Shown: positions 24,292 to 33,778 of the stretch, piece after piece
Layout of the letters: each line of letters opens with the position of its first letter
How positions within the stretch are numbered: position 1 is the first letter of the stretch
Assembly: GCA_040510815.1 (NCBI GenBank)
Contig: JBEVIH010000031.1
Span: forward strand, 1 to 64,000
Length of the DNA: 64,000 nucleotides
DNA from: VAZQ01 sp040510815
GTDB lineage: Bacteria; Pseudomonadota; Alphaproteobacteria; Rhizobiales; Xanthobacteraceae
Direction: 5' to 3'
The notes under the pieces: generated by a model
Database searches by the model: none
The model's input: only the letters and a program-made list of their open reading frames with translations
Told to the model about the DNA's origin: nothing
Translations under genes and position numbers: made by a program

Positions 24292-24858
24292 CTATTTTTT
24301 CAGCAGAACCGGCAGCGGCGGCTTGCTCCCATCCGGGATGCCGACCCGCCCCGCGATCAGCACCGACGATACCATCACGTAGAAGCCGGCGACGGCGATC
24401 AGGTCGATGGTCGGCTGCTCGCCCAGCGTTTCCTTGGCGCGCTTGAAGGTCTCGTCGGTCAGGTTGCGATCCCGTAACAGCTCGATGCAGACGTCGTAGA
24501 CAACCTCCTCGTCGGGCTGCATCGATGTCGGACGCCGTCCCTCGCGGATGTCGTCGGCCACCGCTTGGGGAACGCCCGCGCGCAGCGCGATCGGATAGTG
24601 CGCCCACCACTCGTATTGCGCATCCCACAGTCGCGCCTCGATCAGGATCGCAAGCTCGTTGAGGCGATGCGGCAGCGAGGTCTCGAAGCGCAGATAGTCG
24701 GTCATGCCGAGGTAGCGCTCGGCGAGGACCGGGCTGCGCAGCAGAATGCTGTAGGGGCCATCCAGGCCGGCGCTCGACACCTTCAAGACCCTCTCGGCCA
24801 CGCGCTTCTGCACGTCGTTCAACTGGTCCATCGTGAGCTGCGAGAATCGCGGTGCCAT
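24292..24858 (-). CDS. Carboxymuconolactone decarboxylase (AhpD-like) family protein
   Basis: 188 residues, all-helical pattern of the CMD family: GPYSILLRSPVLAERYLGMTDY near residue 35, then NELAILIEARLWDAQYEWWAHYPIALRAGV. The CxxC redox pair of AhpD peroxiredoxin reductases is absent, so it is closer to the lactone decarboxylase/uncharacterised branch. It sits alone between the 55-residue gene and the second TTT operon, divergent from the latter. A role in aromatic-acid catabolism is plausible but unproven. Confidence 0.82.
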   Translation of the reverse strand: MAPRFSQLTMDQLNDVQKRVAERVLKVSSAGLDGPYSILLRSPVLAERYLGMTDYLRFETSLPHRLNELAILIEARLWDAQYEWWAHYPIALRAGVPQAVADDIREGRRPTSMQPDEEVVYDVCIELLRDRNLTDETFKRAKETLGEQPTIDLIAVAGFYVMVSSVLIAGRVGIPDGSKPPLPVLLKK

Positions 24859-24969
24859 GGGATGCTGTCTCCGGGGATTGGCGTTCGACGCAACGATCGG
24901 CGCATGGCCGCCGAGCCGTTGTCAAGATCGGCTGGTCTCTCGCGATCCTTTAGGGGTACCTTGCAGGGG

Positions 24970-25470
24970 ATGAGCAGACTTTGGCCGCACGACCGCCAAA
25001 TCGGACGCCAACGCCTCGGCGCCTTGGCGCTCGTCGCCACCGGCGCGTTCTTCGTCTGGCGCAGCCTGGCCGCCTTGCCGCTCGGAACGATCGACAATCC
25101 GGGCCCGGCGGCCATGCCGCTGGCGCTCGCGGTCCTGCTCGTCGTGTTCGCGCTGTGGAGCCTCGGCGGCGCCAGCTCCGGCCTGCTCGATCCGGCGGCG
25201 GCCGACGATAACGATGCGCCTGACGCGGACGGCGGCGGCGTGCGCCACGCCGTCCTCGTCATCGCCGCCCTGCTCGCGGCCGCGGTCGCGCTCGACCGGC
25301 TCGGCTACCGGCTCACGATCCTCTGCCTGCTCTTGTTCTTTCTCGGCCTGGTCGAGCGCAAGCCGATTGTCACCGCGCTGGCCGTGAGCGCCGCGCTTTC
25401 GTTCGGCAGCCACGCGCTGTTCGTTCATGTCCTGAAAATCCCGCTGCCGAGCGGGCCGATGGGCATCTGA
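24970..25470 (+). CDS. tctB: Tripartite tricarboxylate transporter small subunit
   Basis: 166 residues with four predicted membrane helices (LGALALVATGAFFVW, AMPLALAVLLVVFAL, AVLVIAALLAAAVAL, LTILCLLLFFLGLVE) and the NPGPAAMPLALA equivalent of the TctB 'GPGxFP' motif. An Asp-rich cytosolic loop (residues about 78-90) is longer than usual. It begins a tctB-tctA-bug-oxidoreductase operon; tctA starts seven bases after its stop. Confidence 0.85.
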   Translation: MSRLWPHDRQIGRQRLGALALVATGAFFVWRSLAALPLGTIDNPGPAAMPLALAVLLVVFALWSLGGASSGLLDPAAADDNDAPDADGGGVRHAVLVIAALLAAAVALDRLGYRLTILCLLLFFLGLVERKPIVTALAVSAALSFGSHALFVHVLKIPLPSGPMGI

Positions 25471-25477
25471 CGGCGAC

Positions 25478-26986
25478 ATGGCGGAGTCGTTGCAAGGCCT
25501 GCTGGTCGGCTTCCAGGTGGCGCTGGCGCCCTCCGTCCTGGCCTACGCGATCCTCGGCTGCGTGATCGGCACCATCGTCGGCGTGCTGCCGGGGCTGGGC
25601 CCGCTCGCCGGCATCAGCATTCTCCTGCCGATCAGCTTCGGCCTGCCGCCGACCACCGCAATCGTGCTGCTCGCCGGCATCTATTACGGCGCGATGTATG
25701 GCGGCTCGACCACGTCGATCCTGGTGCGCATTCCGGGCGAGGCGGCCTCCGTGGTCACCTGCATCGACGGCTATGAGATGACACGGCAGGGGCGCGCCGG
25801 CCCCGCGCTGGCGATGGCGGCGATCGGGTCGTTCGTGGCCGGCACCGTCAGCGTGGTGGCGCTGATGCTGCTGGCGCCGCCGCTCGCCCGGTTCGCGCTC
25901 GCTTTCGGCCCGCCCGAATATCTGGCGCTGTTGCTCATGGGTCTCATGGTGCTCTCCTACATCAGCAGCGGCCCGATGCCGAAGACCCTGACGATGGCGA
26001 CGCTCGGATTGCTGCTCGGCATGATCGGCATCGACCCGATGAGCGGCTACAACCGCTTTGCCGGCGGCGTGCACGAGCTGTCCGACGGCCTCGGCGTGCT
26101 GCCGCTGGCGGTCGGGCTGTTCGGCGTGTCCGAGATCATGCTCGCTTACCGCAAGCAGGGGATGCGGCCGGCCAGCCGTCCGCGGCTCGCCGAGCTGATG
26201 CCCTCGCGCGAGGACGTGCGCCGCTCGGTCGGACCGATCGGACGCGGCACGGTGATCGGCTTCCTGATCGGGATCATCCCGGGCTCCGCGCATATCCTGT
26301 CGTCGTTTGTATCCTACGCGGTCGAGAAACGGCTCTCGCAGCACCCGGAGCAGTTCGGCAAGGGCGCGGTCGAAGGCGTCGCCGGACCCGAATCGGCCAA
26401 CAACGCCGCCGCCTCCGGCGCCTTCGTGCCGATGTTGGCGCTCGGCGTCCCGCTCGGCCCGGTGCAGGCGATCCTGATCGCGGTGCTGATGGTGCACGGC
26501 GTCGCGCCCGGTCCGCTGCTGATCACCCAGCAGCCGCAGCTGTTCTGGGGCTTCATCGCCAGCATGTATATCGGCAACCTGGTGCTGCTGGTGCTCAACC
26601 TGCCGCTGGTCGGCTTGTTCGTCACCTTCCTGCGCCTGCCCTATTCGTATCTCTATCCGATCATCCTGGTCTGCTGCATCGTCGGCGTGTACACCGTGAA
26701 CTCCAGCATGGTCGACGTGCTGATCATGACGGCGGCCGGCGCGGCCGGTTACATGCTGCGGCGGCTGCAGTACGATGTGGCGCCGGTCGTGCTCGGCTTC
26801 ATCCTGTCGCCGATGCTCGAAATGGCGTTCCGGCAATCGCTGGCGATGTCGGGCGGAGATTATGCGATCTTCCTTGAGCGGCCGATTGCGGTCACGTTGC
26901 TGGCGATCGGCGCCGCCGTGCTGCTGCTGGGACTGGTGCCTCCGCTCTGGCGCAGGCGCTTGCGCCGCAGTCAAGCCGCGCAATGA
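25478..26986 (+). CDS. tctA: Tripartite tricarboxylate transporter permease, large subunit
   Basis: 502 residues. Both TctA signature regions are present: GVLPGLGPLAGISILLPISFG with YYGAMYGGSTTSILVRIPGEAA, and IIPGSAHILSSFVSY with GVAGPESANNAAASGAFVPML. The second repeat has GIIPGSAH where many TctAs have LPGGGA, a modest difference from the first TctA of this window. It lies in an operon with tctB before and a Bug receptor 22 bases after. Confidence 0.92.
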   Translation: MAESLQGLLVGFQVALAPSVLAYAILGCVIGTIVGVLPGLGPLAGISILLPISFGLPPTTAIVLLAGIYYGAMYGGSTTSILVRIPGEAASVVTCIDGYEMTRQGRAGPALAMAAIGSFVAGTVSVVALMLLAPPLARFALAFGPPEYLALLLMGLMVLSYISSGPMPKTLTMATLGLLLGMIGIDPMSGYNRFAGGVHELSDGLGVLPLAVGLFGVSEIMLAYRKQGMRPASRPRLAELMPSREDVRRSVGPIGRGTVIGFLIGIIPGSAHILSSFVSYAVEKRLSQHPEQFGKGAVEGVAGPESANNAAASGAFVPMLALGVPLGPVQAILIAVLMVHGVAPGPLLITQQPQLFWGFIASMYIGNLVLLVLNLPLVGLFVTFLRLPYSYLYPIILVCCIVGVYTVNSSMVDVLIMTAAGAAGYMLRRLQYDVAPVVLGFILSPMLEMAFRQSLAMSGGDYAIFLERPIAVTLLAIGAAVLLLGLVPPLWRRRLRRSQAAQ

Positions 26987-27008
26987 GAAACGACACGAGG
27001 AGCCGCGC

Positions 27009-27977
27009 ATGCGAGCGTTCATCTCAGGTCTGCTGGTTCTGGCCTGCCTGGCCGGCGCCGAGGCGCAGGCGCAGGAGAAATTCCCGAGCCGCCCGGTCAC
27101 GATCCTGCTGGGCTATCCGCCGGGCGGCTCGACCGATACCACCGCGCGCGCGATCGCGCCGGTGCTCGAGCGCATCCTCGGCCAGCCGGTAGTGATCCAG
27201 AACCGGCCGGGCGCGGCCGCCTTGATCGGAACCCAGGCGGTCGCCAATGCGGCGCCCGATGGCTACACGATCACGGTCGCGACCACGCAATTGGCGCTGC
27301 TGCCCGCGGTCGATCAAGTGTTCGGGCGGCCGCCGAGCTTCACCCGCGATCAATTCGCGCCCATCGCGCTCCTCTCCGCCGATCCATCGGTGCTGTTCGT
27401 CAATCCGAGCCAGCCCTGGCGGACGCTGCAGGAGCTCGTCGACGACGCCAAAAAGCGGCCGGGCCAGATCGTCTATGCGTCGGGCGGGCTCTACGGCACC
27501 ACCCATCTCGCGATCGAGATCGTGCTCAAGGCCACCGGCACAAAGATGCGTCATCTGCCGACCGCCGGCGGCGGGCCGGCGCTCACCGCCGTGCTCGGCA
27601 ACCACGCCGCGCTGCTCGCCGCCCATCCCGCAGTCGGCGGCCCGCAGGCGCGCGCCGGCGCGCTGCGCCCGCTCGGCACCATGGGGAGCAAGCGGGTCGC
27701 GAGCTTTCCCGACATCCCGACCTTGAAGGAGCTGGGCTACGAGGCCGAGTACTACCAGTGGAACGGCCTGTTCACCCAGGCCAAGGTGCCGGAGCCGATC
27801 ATCGCGATCTGGCGCGAGGCCGCCGCCAAGGCGGCGAAGGACCCGGAATTCCTGCAGGCGATGGCGCGCGTCGGCAGCGGCACCGAATACATGGACCGCG
27901 ATGCGTTCCGCCCCTGGTGGGACGCCGACAGCAAGAAGACCGAGGACACCGTGCGCGCCATCGGCAAGGTGCAGTAG
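27009..27977 (+). CDS. Tripartite tricarboxylate transporter receptor (Bug family)
   Basis: 322 residues; signal peptide MRAFISGLLVLACLAGAEAQ ends near AQAQEKFPSRPV, followed by LLGYPPGGSTDTTARAIAPVL, VVIQNRPGAAALIGTQAVA and APDGYTITVATTQLAL. AGGAG lies six bases before ATG 27009. Cognate receptor of the TctBA just upstream; the ligand is unknown, but the dehydrogenase 12 bases downstream suggests a sugar acid or polyol-like carboxylate (inference). Confidence 0.9.
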   Translation: MRAFISGLLVLACLAGAEAQAQEKFPSRPVTILLGYPPGGSTDTTARAIAPVLERILGQPVVIQNRPGAAALIGTQAVANAAPDGYTITVATTQLALLPAVDQVFGRPPSFTRDQFAPIALLSADPSVLFVNPSQPWRTLQELVDDAKKRPGQIVYASGGLYGTTHLAIEIVLKATGTKMRHLPTAGGGPALTAVLGNHAALLAAHPAVGGPQARAGALRPLGTMGSKRVASFPDIPTLKELGYEAEYYQWNGLFTQAKVPEPIIAIWREAAAKAAKDPEFLQAMARVGSGTEYMDRDAFRPWWDADSKKTEDTVRAIGKVQ

Positions 27978-27988
27978 GAAAGCGCGTC

Positions 27989-29116
27989 ATGCAGTCGAGG
28001 GAGCTCGGTCTCGCGATCGTCGGATCAGGCCGCATCGGCACGCTACGGGCGCGGCTGGCGGCCGGGCATCCGGCGGTGCGTACCATCGCGGTGTCGGATC
28101 AGGACCCCGCCAAGGCGCGCGAGCTCGCCCAGACCGTCGGGGCGCAATTCCATTCCGGCGACAACGATGCGGTGATTTCCCGGCCCGAGGTCAATGCCGT
28201 GATCGTCTCCACCAGCGAAGGCGAGCATCTCGCGCCGATCCTGGCGGCGATCGAGCTCGGCAAGCCGGTGCTGGTGGAGAAGCCGATCGCGCTCACTCTC
28301 AAGGACGCCGATCAGGTGCTCCACGCCATCGAGCGACACGGCGCCAATGTCCGGGTCGGCTACAGCCGCCGCTACAAGGAGCGCTACCTGATCGCCAAGG
28401 AGCAGATCGTCAAAGGCCGCATCGGCACATTGGTCGGCGGCGCCGCCCGCGTGTTCAACTCCCGCTCGCAGGCGCTGGCGATCCTCAAGCGCAATCCGCA
28501 CGCGACGCCGGTGGTCGACGCCCTCACCTACTACGTCGACCTGATGAACTGGCTGCTCGATGGCAAGCGCGTGGTCGAGGTCTACGCCCGGGGCCAGACC
28601 GGCGTGTTGAAGGACACCGGCTACGACGTGACCGACCTGAGCTACGCGGTGTTCACCTACGACGACGGGACGGTGGTCAATCTCGGCATCTGCTACGCGC
28701 TGCCCGAGAAATATCCCGCGCTCGGCCATGCGGCGCGGGTCGAGGTGCTCGGCACCGAGGGCGTGATGATCCTCGACGACGATCACACCGACCAGCTCAT
28801 GTACAGCGAGAAAGGCGTCCCGCACGTCTACCTGCCGGATCATTCCGTCAACATGGTGTTCCTGCAGAGCGGCACGCCGGGCGACTGGGCGCTGGGCGAA
28901 TTCTGGGGACCGATCGCCAACGAGACCCGCGCCTGGCTCGATCATCTGGCCATGGGCAAGCCGTGCGCGCTGGCGACGCCGCGAGAGGCGCGCGCGACGC
29001 TCGAAGCGACGCTGGCGATCGAATATTCGATGGCGACCGGAACCGCGGTGACGCTGCCGCTCGGAGAAAGGAATTTTTTTGCCGAGCGAGGGGCGAGCCG
29101 AGGTCACGGGGGCTAG
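27989..29116 (+). CDS. Gfo/Idh/MocA family NAD(P)-dependent oxidoreductase
   Basis: 375 residues. N-terminal Rossmann fold GLAIVGSGRIGTLRA, catalytic VLVEKPIALT (EKP lysine), then GYSRRYKERYL and the substrate domain with PVVDALTYYVDLMNWLLDG. These are typical of inositol dehydrogenase-like enzymes that oxidise or isomerise polyols and sugars. It is the last gene of the second TTT operon, 12 bases after the receptor. Its C-terminal 20 residues are not conserved-looking. After it GC content drops. Confidence 0.88.
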   Translation: MQSRELGLAIVGSGRIGTLRARLAAGHPAVRTIAVSDQDPAKARELAQTVGAQFHSGDNDAVISRPEVNAVIVSTSEGEHLAPILAAIELGKPVLVEKPIALTLKDADQVLHAIERHGANVRVGYSRRYKERYLIAKEQIVKGRIGTLVGGAARVFNSRSQALAILKRNPHATPVVDALTYYVDLMNWLLDGKRVVEVYARGQTGVLKDTGYDVTDLSYAVFTYDDGTVVNLGICYALPEKYPALGHAARVEVLGTEGVMILDDDHTDQLMYSEKGVPHVYLPDHSVNMVFLQSGTPGDWALGEFWGPIANETRAWLDHLAMGKPCALATPREARATLEATLAIEYSMATGTAVTLPLGERNFFAERGASRGHGG

Positions 29117-29227
29117 TGGATTCTGCGGCTTTGTCAATGATCTCAAACCGCGTTATTGTTTTCAGGAGGCTGCCAGTCTCACCGGGAAATCGTATGCCCA
29201 CGGCTCGAACCAGATCGTTAACCGTAG

Positions 29228-30301
29228 GTGCCAGATTTGAATGAGTCCGAGCCGACTGCCCTGAGCAAATCAGAATTGCTGCAGTCCGTCTGCAGACAGA
29301 TTCGCTTCCAGACCGGCGATGTGCTCCGTCAGAAGGGGCAGCACTACCAGGACATGTACGTGATCACCGACGGTTGCGTGGAGGTTGATCTGGAAAGCGG
29401 CCGCGAGGGAGCGAAGGTCGTGCTTTCGCATCCCGGATTCCCGATCGGCGAGATCGGCTTCCTGCGAGGCCGCCCCGCCATGGCGACCGTGATCGCAAGA
29501 GCGCCAACAACTGCGCTAGTCATCGACGATCCGACGCTGGCCCGCCTGGAACATGAACAGCCTGCCTTGACTGCGCATTTGCTGCGTCGTCTTGCCGATG
29601 CTGCGGAGGAGAGGACGAGCTACAACCTGACATGGAGCTCGACGCCAACAACTTATACCAGGCCCAAGACCATAGACGTTTATCTGTGTCGCAACAACGA
29701 GATGCTCGAACAGGCGCAGCGGTTGAGATACGAGGTCTACTGTCAGGAGTTGGGACGACGTTCACCATATGCCGATCATGACCGTAGGATCATCACGGAC
29801 CATCTGGATGCTGCCGGCCACACCTTCGTCGCCATCGAGGCCGGCGAGACGATCGGAACTCTGCGCGCCAATTTATCCTCGGAAGGTTCAATTGGTACCC
29901 TTGAGGAATTGTATGGGATGAAAACGTCACGGCATCATCCAAAAGCAACGGGTATTTGCACGAAATTCGTCGTCAAAAAATCGAAGCGTGGCAGCGCGAC
30001 ATCGATGAAGTTGATAGCTGCGGTGGTTCGGTACGGTATGCGAAATCGTATCGAGGAGTGCTACATCGATTGCATCCCTGCACTGTTGCCGTATTACAAG
30101 GCAATCGGCTTCAGGATCACAGGGGAGAAGTTCTTTCATCGCGAGAATGGTCCGTCCCATCCGATGATGCTCGATTTGGCGAAGTATGGAGAAAGGCTGA
30201 GCAAAGAAGGTGGGGTGCCCTACTTGAGCTTGATCATGAGAGCCCAAGCCATAAAATGGATCGACATAATTCGCGGACGGGCGAGAGCCCCAGCACCGTG
30301 A
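29228..30301 (+). CDS. Fusion of a cyclic-nucleotide-binding-like domain with an FeeM/autoinducer-synthase-like N-acyltransferase
   Basis: 357 residues. Residues about 12-125 are a cNMP-type beta-roll (RFQTGDVLRQKGQHYQDMYV, PIGEIGFLRGRPAMATV), but the cassette Arg-Ser/Thr is replaced by Ala-Met, so cyclic nucleotide binding is doubtful. Residues about 150-330 resemble GNAT-fold N-acyl amino-acid synthases: LRYEVYCQELG, TFVAIEAGETIGTLRAN, GICTKFVVKKSKRGS, YYKAIGFRITGEKFFH. Such enzymes join a fatty acyl group to an amino acid or related amine. The start is GTG 29228, directly after an in-frame stop; TTG 29237 with AGGTG upstream is an alternative. First gene of a six-gene cluster with GC near 50% in sampled lines. 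Confidence 0.75.
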   Translation: MPDLNESEPTALSKSELLQSVCRQIRFQTGDVLRQKGQHYQDMYVITDGCVEVDLESGREGAKVVLSHPGFPIGEIGFLRGRPAMATVIARAPTTALVIDDPTLARLEHEQPALTAHLLRRLADAAEERTSYNLTWSSTPTTYTRPKTIDVYLCRNNEMLEQAQRLRYEVYCQELGRRSPYADHDRRIITDHLDAAGHTFVAIEAGETIGTLRANLSSEGSIGTLEELYGMKTSRHHPKATGICTKFVVKKSKRGSATSMKLIAAVVRYGMRNRIEECYIDCIPALLPYYKAIGFRITGEKFFHRENGPSHPMMLDLAKYGERLSKEGGVPYLSLIMRAQAIKWIDIIRGRARAPAP

Positions 30302-30313
30302 GTGGGTCAAATC

Positions 30314-31084
30314 ATGTTCACCACGCGTGAAATTGTCATTCTCTTGGTGATAGCCACGCTTGGGCACGTCATGGCGTTCTTTTGGTACCTTGCAGACCGG
30401 AACAAATGGAAAATATGCGAACGAACGATATACGATTTGCCGATTGACGCGCAGCAAATCAAACGGGAGATGAGGAATTCACTTCATGCGCCGATCCATG
30501 CCGTCATCCTGGCAGCTTTCCTCTACCTCGGCTTTTTCAGGGATACCAGTTTCGCCTCGTTTTTCTATTCGGCGCTTCTGACGACGATCTGGGCCGAGGT
30601 TTGGCACTACGGCTCGCATCGCGCCTTCCATCTGCGGGCGCTGCACTGGATCCATCTTGAGCATCACAAGAGCCGTCTGAACAGCTTTCTTACGGCGATC
30701 TCCTTTTCGTTCACGGAAAAGCTGGTCTTCGACATTGGGTTGCTCGGAGCGCTGGCCATTGTCGATTATTTCTTCGCTCTGAATGCTTTCGGGATCGCAG
30801 CATGGTACATTGGCTATCTTGTGATCAATTCTTTCAGCCACGCGAACTTTGAGCTGAAATCGAGAGATTACAATCGTTGGCTGGGGAAGGTGCTGACGAG
30901 CACCACCTACCATTCGCTTCACCACTCCCGGTACACCGGCAATTACGGGCTTGGCACTCGTGTCCTGGATCGACTTTTCAAGACGGAATGGGACGACTAC
31001 GAGCAACTCTATGATCGAATCTCCCATGAGAGAAGACCCCTCGGCAAGCTGAGGGAAAGAGCAGCGCCATCCGTTCAGGCGTAG
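30314..31084 (+). CDS. Fatty acid hydroxylase / sterol desaturase superfamily membrane oxygenase
   Basis: About 256 residues, four to five membrane helices. The eight-histidine di-iron set is complete: EVWHYGSHRAFH, IHLEHHKSRLN, and TTYHSLHHSRYTGNYG. The superfamily hydroxylates or desaturates lipids using O2. It starts just after the acyltransferase stop (GTG 30302 or ATG 30314; the latter is used) and ends two bases before the P450, so the three genes look translationally linked. Sampled GC is about 47%, far below flanking genes. Confidence 0.88.
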   Translation: MFTTREIVILLVIATLGHVMAFFWYLADRNKWKICERTIYDLPIDAQQIKREMRNSLHAPIHAVILAAFLYLGFFRDTSFASFFYSALLTTIWAEVWHYGSHRAFHLRALHWIHLEHHKSRLNSFLTAISFSFTEKLVFDIGLLGALAIVDYFFALNAFGIAAWYIGYLVINSFSHANFELKSRDYNRWLGKVLTSTTYHSLHHSRYTGNYGLGTRVLDRLFKTEWDDYEQLYDRISHERRPLGKLRERAAPSVQA

Positions 31085-31086
31085 CC

Positions 31087-32511
31087 GTGTGGCCGAGTCA
31101 CCTGAAGCTTGGATCCAGCCAAATGCTCACATCGGCGAATAATGCAGGGGCTTTCTACCCGCCCCGCGCCAAGCCGGCTGCCAGGCCGCTCCGATTCCCG
31201 TTCAATCTTTTCAAGCTCCTCGGCAACAATCTGGCGATCATTCCCGAGCAAGCCTATCACGAGCCGATCGTCATCGCCCCGGGACCACCGCGGATGGTGT
31301 TCATCACCGGTTCCGAGCCACTGAAGACGTTGCTTCTCGACCGTCCCACGGAATTCCCGAAAGGCGGACTGCAGGTCGAGGTTCTCAAGCCGATCTTCGG
31401 CAACGCGATGATCTCGCGCGAGGGACGGGACTGGCGGTGGCAGCGAGGCGCGGCCGCACCTTTGTTCCGGCACGACGAGCTTTTGCAATATGGGCCGATC
31501 ATGAGCGCGGCGGCGGAGACCACCGTCGCGAACTGGCGGGCAGCCGCGCCCGGCTCGGTTCGTGCGATCCACAAGGATATGATGCGCGCCGCATTTCATG
31601 TCATCTCGAACACGATGCTGGCCGGCGGCGCGGAAGAAATGTTCGATGCCATCGAGAAAGGACATGCCGACTACTATGGCGGCGCCAATTGGTGGGTGAT
31701 GTATACGCTTTTGGGGCTCCCCCATTGGCTGCCGCGACCTGGCGGAAAATCGATGCGGGCACACGAGACCCGATTGCGGCAAGCCGTCGCCGAACTGGTG
31801 CAGGCGCGGCGCGCCGGCGCTGCCGCCGGCGAGGACCTGCTGGCCCGGATGCTGCGGGCCAGCGACCCGGAAACCGGGCAAAGCATGTCGGACGAGCTTC
31901 TCGTCGATAATATCGTGTCGTTTCTGATGGCCGGTTACGACACCACGGCGTTCGCCTTGACCTGGACGCTCTACTTGATCTCGAAGAGTCCGGAATGGGA
32001 AGCGCGAATGCTCCAGGAAATCGAGCAGGTGGTCGGGCCCGGCCCGGTCACGTCCGCTCACGTCGAGCACCTCGGAATGGTTCAACAGGTCTTGAACGAA
32101 TCGCTGCGGCTCTTTCCGACCGCACCGATCATCGTTCGCGACATCGTCCATGACATCGAATTCGACGGTGTCTCCGTTCCCGCCGGCACGATCGGAATCA
32201 TCCCGATCTATGCCATTCATCGCCACCGCAGCTATTGGGATGACCCCGATCGCTTCGATCCGAATCGCTTCGCTCGCGACAGTCGATCAAAACCCACGCG
32301 CTTTCAATTCATGCCCTTCGGGGCGGGGCCGCGGGTCTGCATAGGAGCCGCGTTCGCGATGATCGAGGCGACAATCATGCTCGCCACCTTCGTCCGAGCC
32401 GGCCACTTCGAGGTCAGCCCCGATTTCGACCCGCAGCCGTCGGCACGGATGTTTCTGCTGCCCGAGAACGGCATGCCCATGCGGGTCACATTGCGCGGGA
32501 GCGCGAGATAG
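31087..32511 (+). CDS. Cytochrome P450
   Basis: 474 residues with all P450 landmarks: I-helix MAGYDTTAFALTW, K-helix NESLRLFPTAP (ExxR), heme loop FMPFGAGPRVCIGAAFA with the thiolate Cys. The sequence looks like the group of bacterial P450s acting on fatty acids or hydrophobic metabolites. GTG 31087 with AGGCG upstream is used; ATG 31123 (MLTSANNAGAF) is an equally acceptable start. It lies two bases after the membrane hydroxylase. No ferredoxin or reductase gene is adjacent. It probably adds a second oxidation to the product of the acyltransferase. Confidence 0.9.
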   Translation: MWPSHLKLGSSQMLTSANNAGAFYPPRAKPAARPLRFPFNLFKLLGNNLAIIPEQAYHEPIVIAPGPPRMVFITGSEPLKTLLLDRPTEFPKGGLQVEVLKPIFGNAMISREGRDWRWQRGAAAPLFRHDELLQYGPIMSAAAETTVANWRAAAPGSVRAIHKDMMRAAFHVISNTMLAGGAEEMFDAIEKGHADYYGGANWWVMYTLLGLPHWLPRPGGKSMRAHETRLRQAVAELVQARRAGAAAGEDLLARMLRASDPETGQSMSDELLVDNIVSFLMAGYDTTAFALTWTLYLISKSPEWEARMLQEIEQVVGPGPVTSAHVEHLGMVQQVLNESLRLFPTAPIIVRDIVHDIEFDGVSVPAGTIGIIPIYAIHRHRSYWDDPDRFDPNRFARDSRSKPTRFQFMPFGAGPRVCIGAAFAMIEATIMLATFVRAGHFEVSPDFDPQPSARMFLLPENGMPMRVTLRGSAR

Positions 32512-32626
32512 CCACCATACCAATTATTTCGGCGTCGCGAGCCCGTACGAAGCTCGGGCAGTGGGATGGTGCGGCCATGCGCCGTGACCTATCCTGACGC
32601 GGCGTAGAGCGAGGTTTGGGGTTGGC

Positions 32627-33778
32627 ATGTCGCGGTTGAATCCGGCCTGGCCGATGAAAGTCGTTCTGGCAGTCCGTAATCTGAAAAGATCGGGCGGGCG
32701 ATTGTGGGTTTCATTGTTCGGAATTGCTTTCGCTACCTTTCTGATGGGGGTGCAAGGCAGCCTGCTTCACAGCTTCACACGCGCCGCGTCTCGAGTCGTC
32801 GATTCGGTGGATGCCGATCTGTGGCTCGTCGGCAAAGGGACGCCGACCTTCGACTACGTTTCACCCATCCCCGAGCGATATGCGTTTTTGGCCCTCGGCA
32901 TCGATGGCGTACGCGACGCCGGGCGCGGCATTGCGGGCTGGGCGCCGATACAGCGTCCCAATGGTGATAGAACGCTGGTCATGTTGATCGGCGTCGAGAG
33001 CGGATATCGCGGCCGTCTTCCCGTCGTTGCAGACGTGGCGGCTGCGAGGGGACTAAGCGATTCCGCATTGGTGATCGATACCACCGATGCAGGGACCCTC
33101 GGTTTTGACGGCACATTGCAGACGGCGCAGATCGCGAGCCGTCGCGGCTATTTCGTGGGCGAGACCGCAGGGTTCGCATCGTTCCTCGGGTCGCCGCTGA
33201 TTTTCTCCGATTACATCGACGCCCATCGGTTTCTTCGCATGGAGCGCACGCAAGCGAGTTTCATCCTGTTGCATGTCGCGCCCGGCAACGACCCTACTGC
33301 CGTGCGTGACGCCCTGCGTTCGCGCCTGACCGACGTCGACATTTGGACGACGTCGGAGTTTTCTTGGCAATCACGGATCTTTTGGCTTGTCCAGACCGGA
33401 GCAGGCGGAGCACTCACGGTCGCCGCCATCCTCGGATTCGGGATCGGACTCGTGCTGGTCGCTCAGACGATCTACAGCATCACGGCCGAGAACATCGAGG
33501 AATACGCGACCATGAAGGCGATGGGTGCATCCAATGGCGACGTCCAAATCGTCGTTTTGGTTCAATCGCTGATCTGCGGAGTCCTGGGAGGACTCTTCGG
33601 CCTCCTCATCATCGAGCCATTCGCCGCAGTGTTGCGCTTCATGGTGCGCTGGATGTCGGTTCCATATTGGATGTATTTCGTCGTGGCTGGCGCGCTTGCA
33701 CTGCTTTGCGTTCTGGCCTCTCTGATTGCGGCGCGACCTGCGGTGCGCGTAGACCCCGGGAGAGTGTTTCGTGCATAA
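32627..33778 (+). CDS. ABC exporter permease, FtsX/DevC type
   Basis: 383 residues with the FtsX-superfamily topology: one N-terminal helix (LWVSLFGIAFATFLMGVQGS), a periplasmic domain of about 200 residues, then three helices with the conserved EEYATMKAMGASNGDV coupling loop. The first helix and following VDADLWLVGKG resemble DevC of cyanobacterial DevBCA glycolipid exporters more than MacB. The ATPase start overlaps its end by eight bases. ATG 32627 is the first start after a 115-base gap without genes. Confidence 0.85.
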   Translation: MSRLNPAWPMKVVLAVRNLKRSGGRLWVSLFGIAFATFLMGVQGSLLHSFTRAASRVVDSVDADLWLVGKGTPTFDYVSPIPERYAFLALGIDGVRDAGRGIAGWAPIQRPNGDRTLVMLIGVESGYRGRLPVVADVAAARGLSDSALVIDTTDAGTLGFDGTLQTAQIASRRGYFVGETAGFASFLGSPLIFSDYIDAHRFLRMERTQASFILLHVAPGNDPTAVRDALRSRLTDVDIWTTSEFSWQSRIFWLVQTGAGGALTVAAILGFGIGLVLVAQTIYSITAENIEEYATMKAMGASNGDVQIVVLVQSLICGVLGGLFGLLIIEPFAAVLRFMVRWMSVPYWMYFVVAGALALLCVLASLIAARPAVRVDPGRVFRA

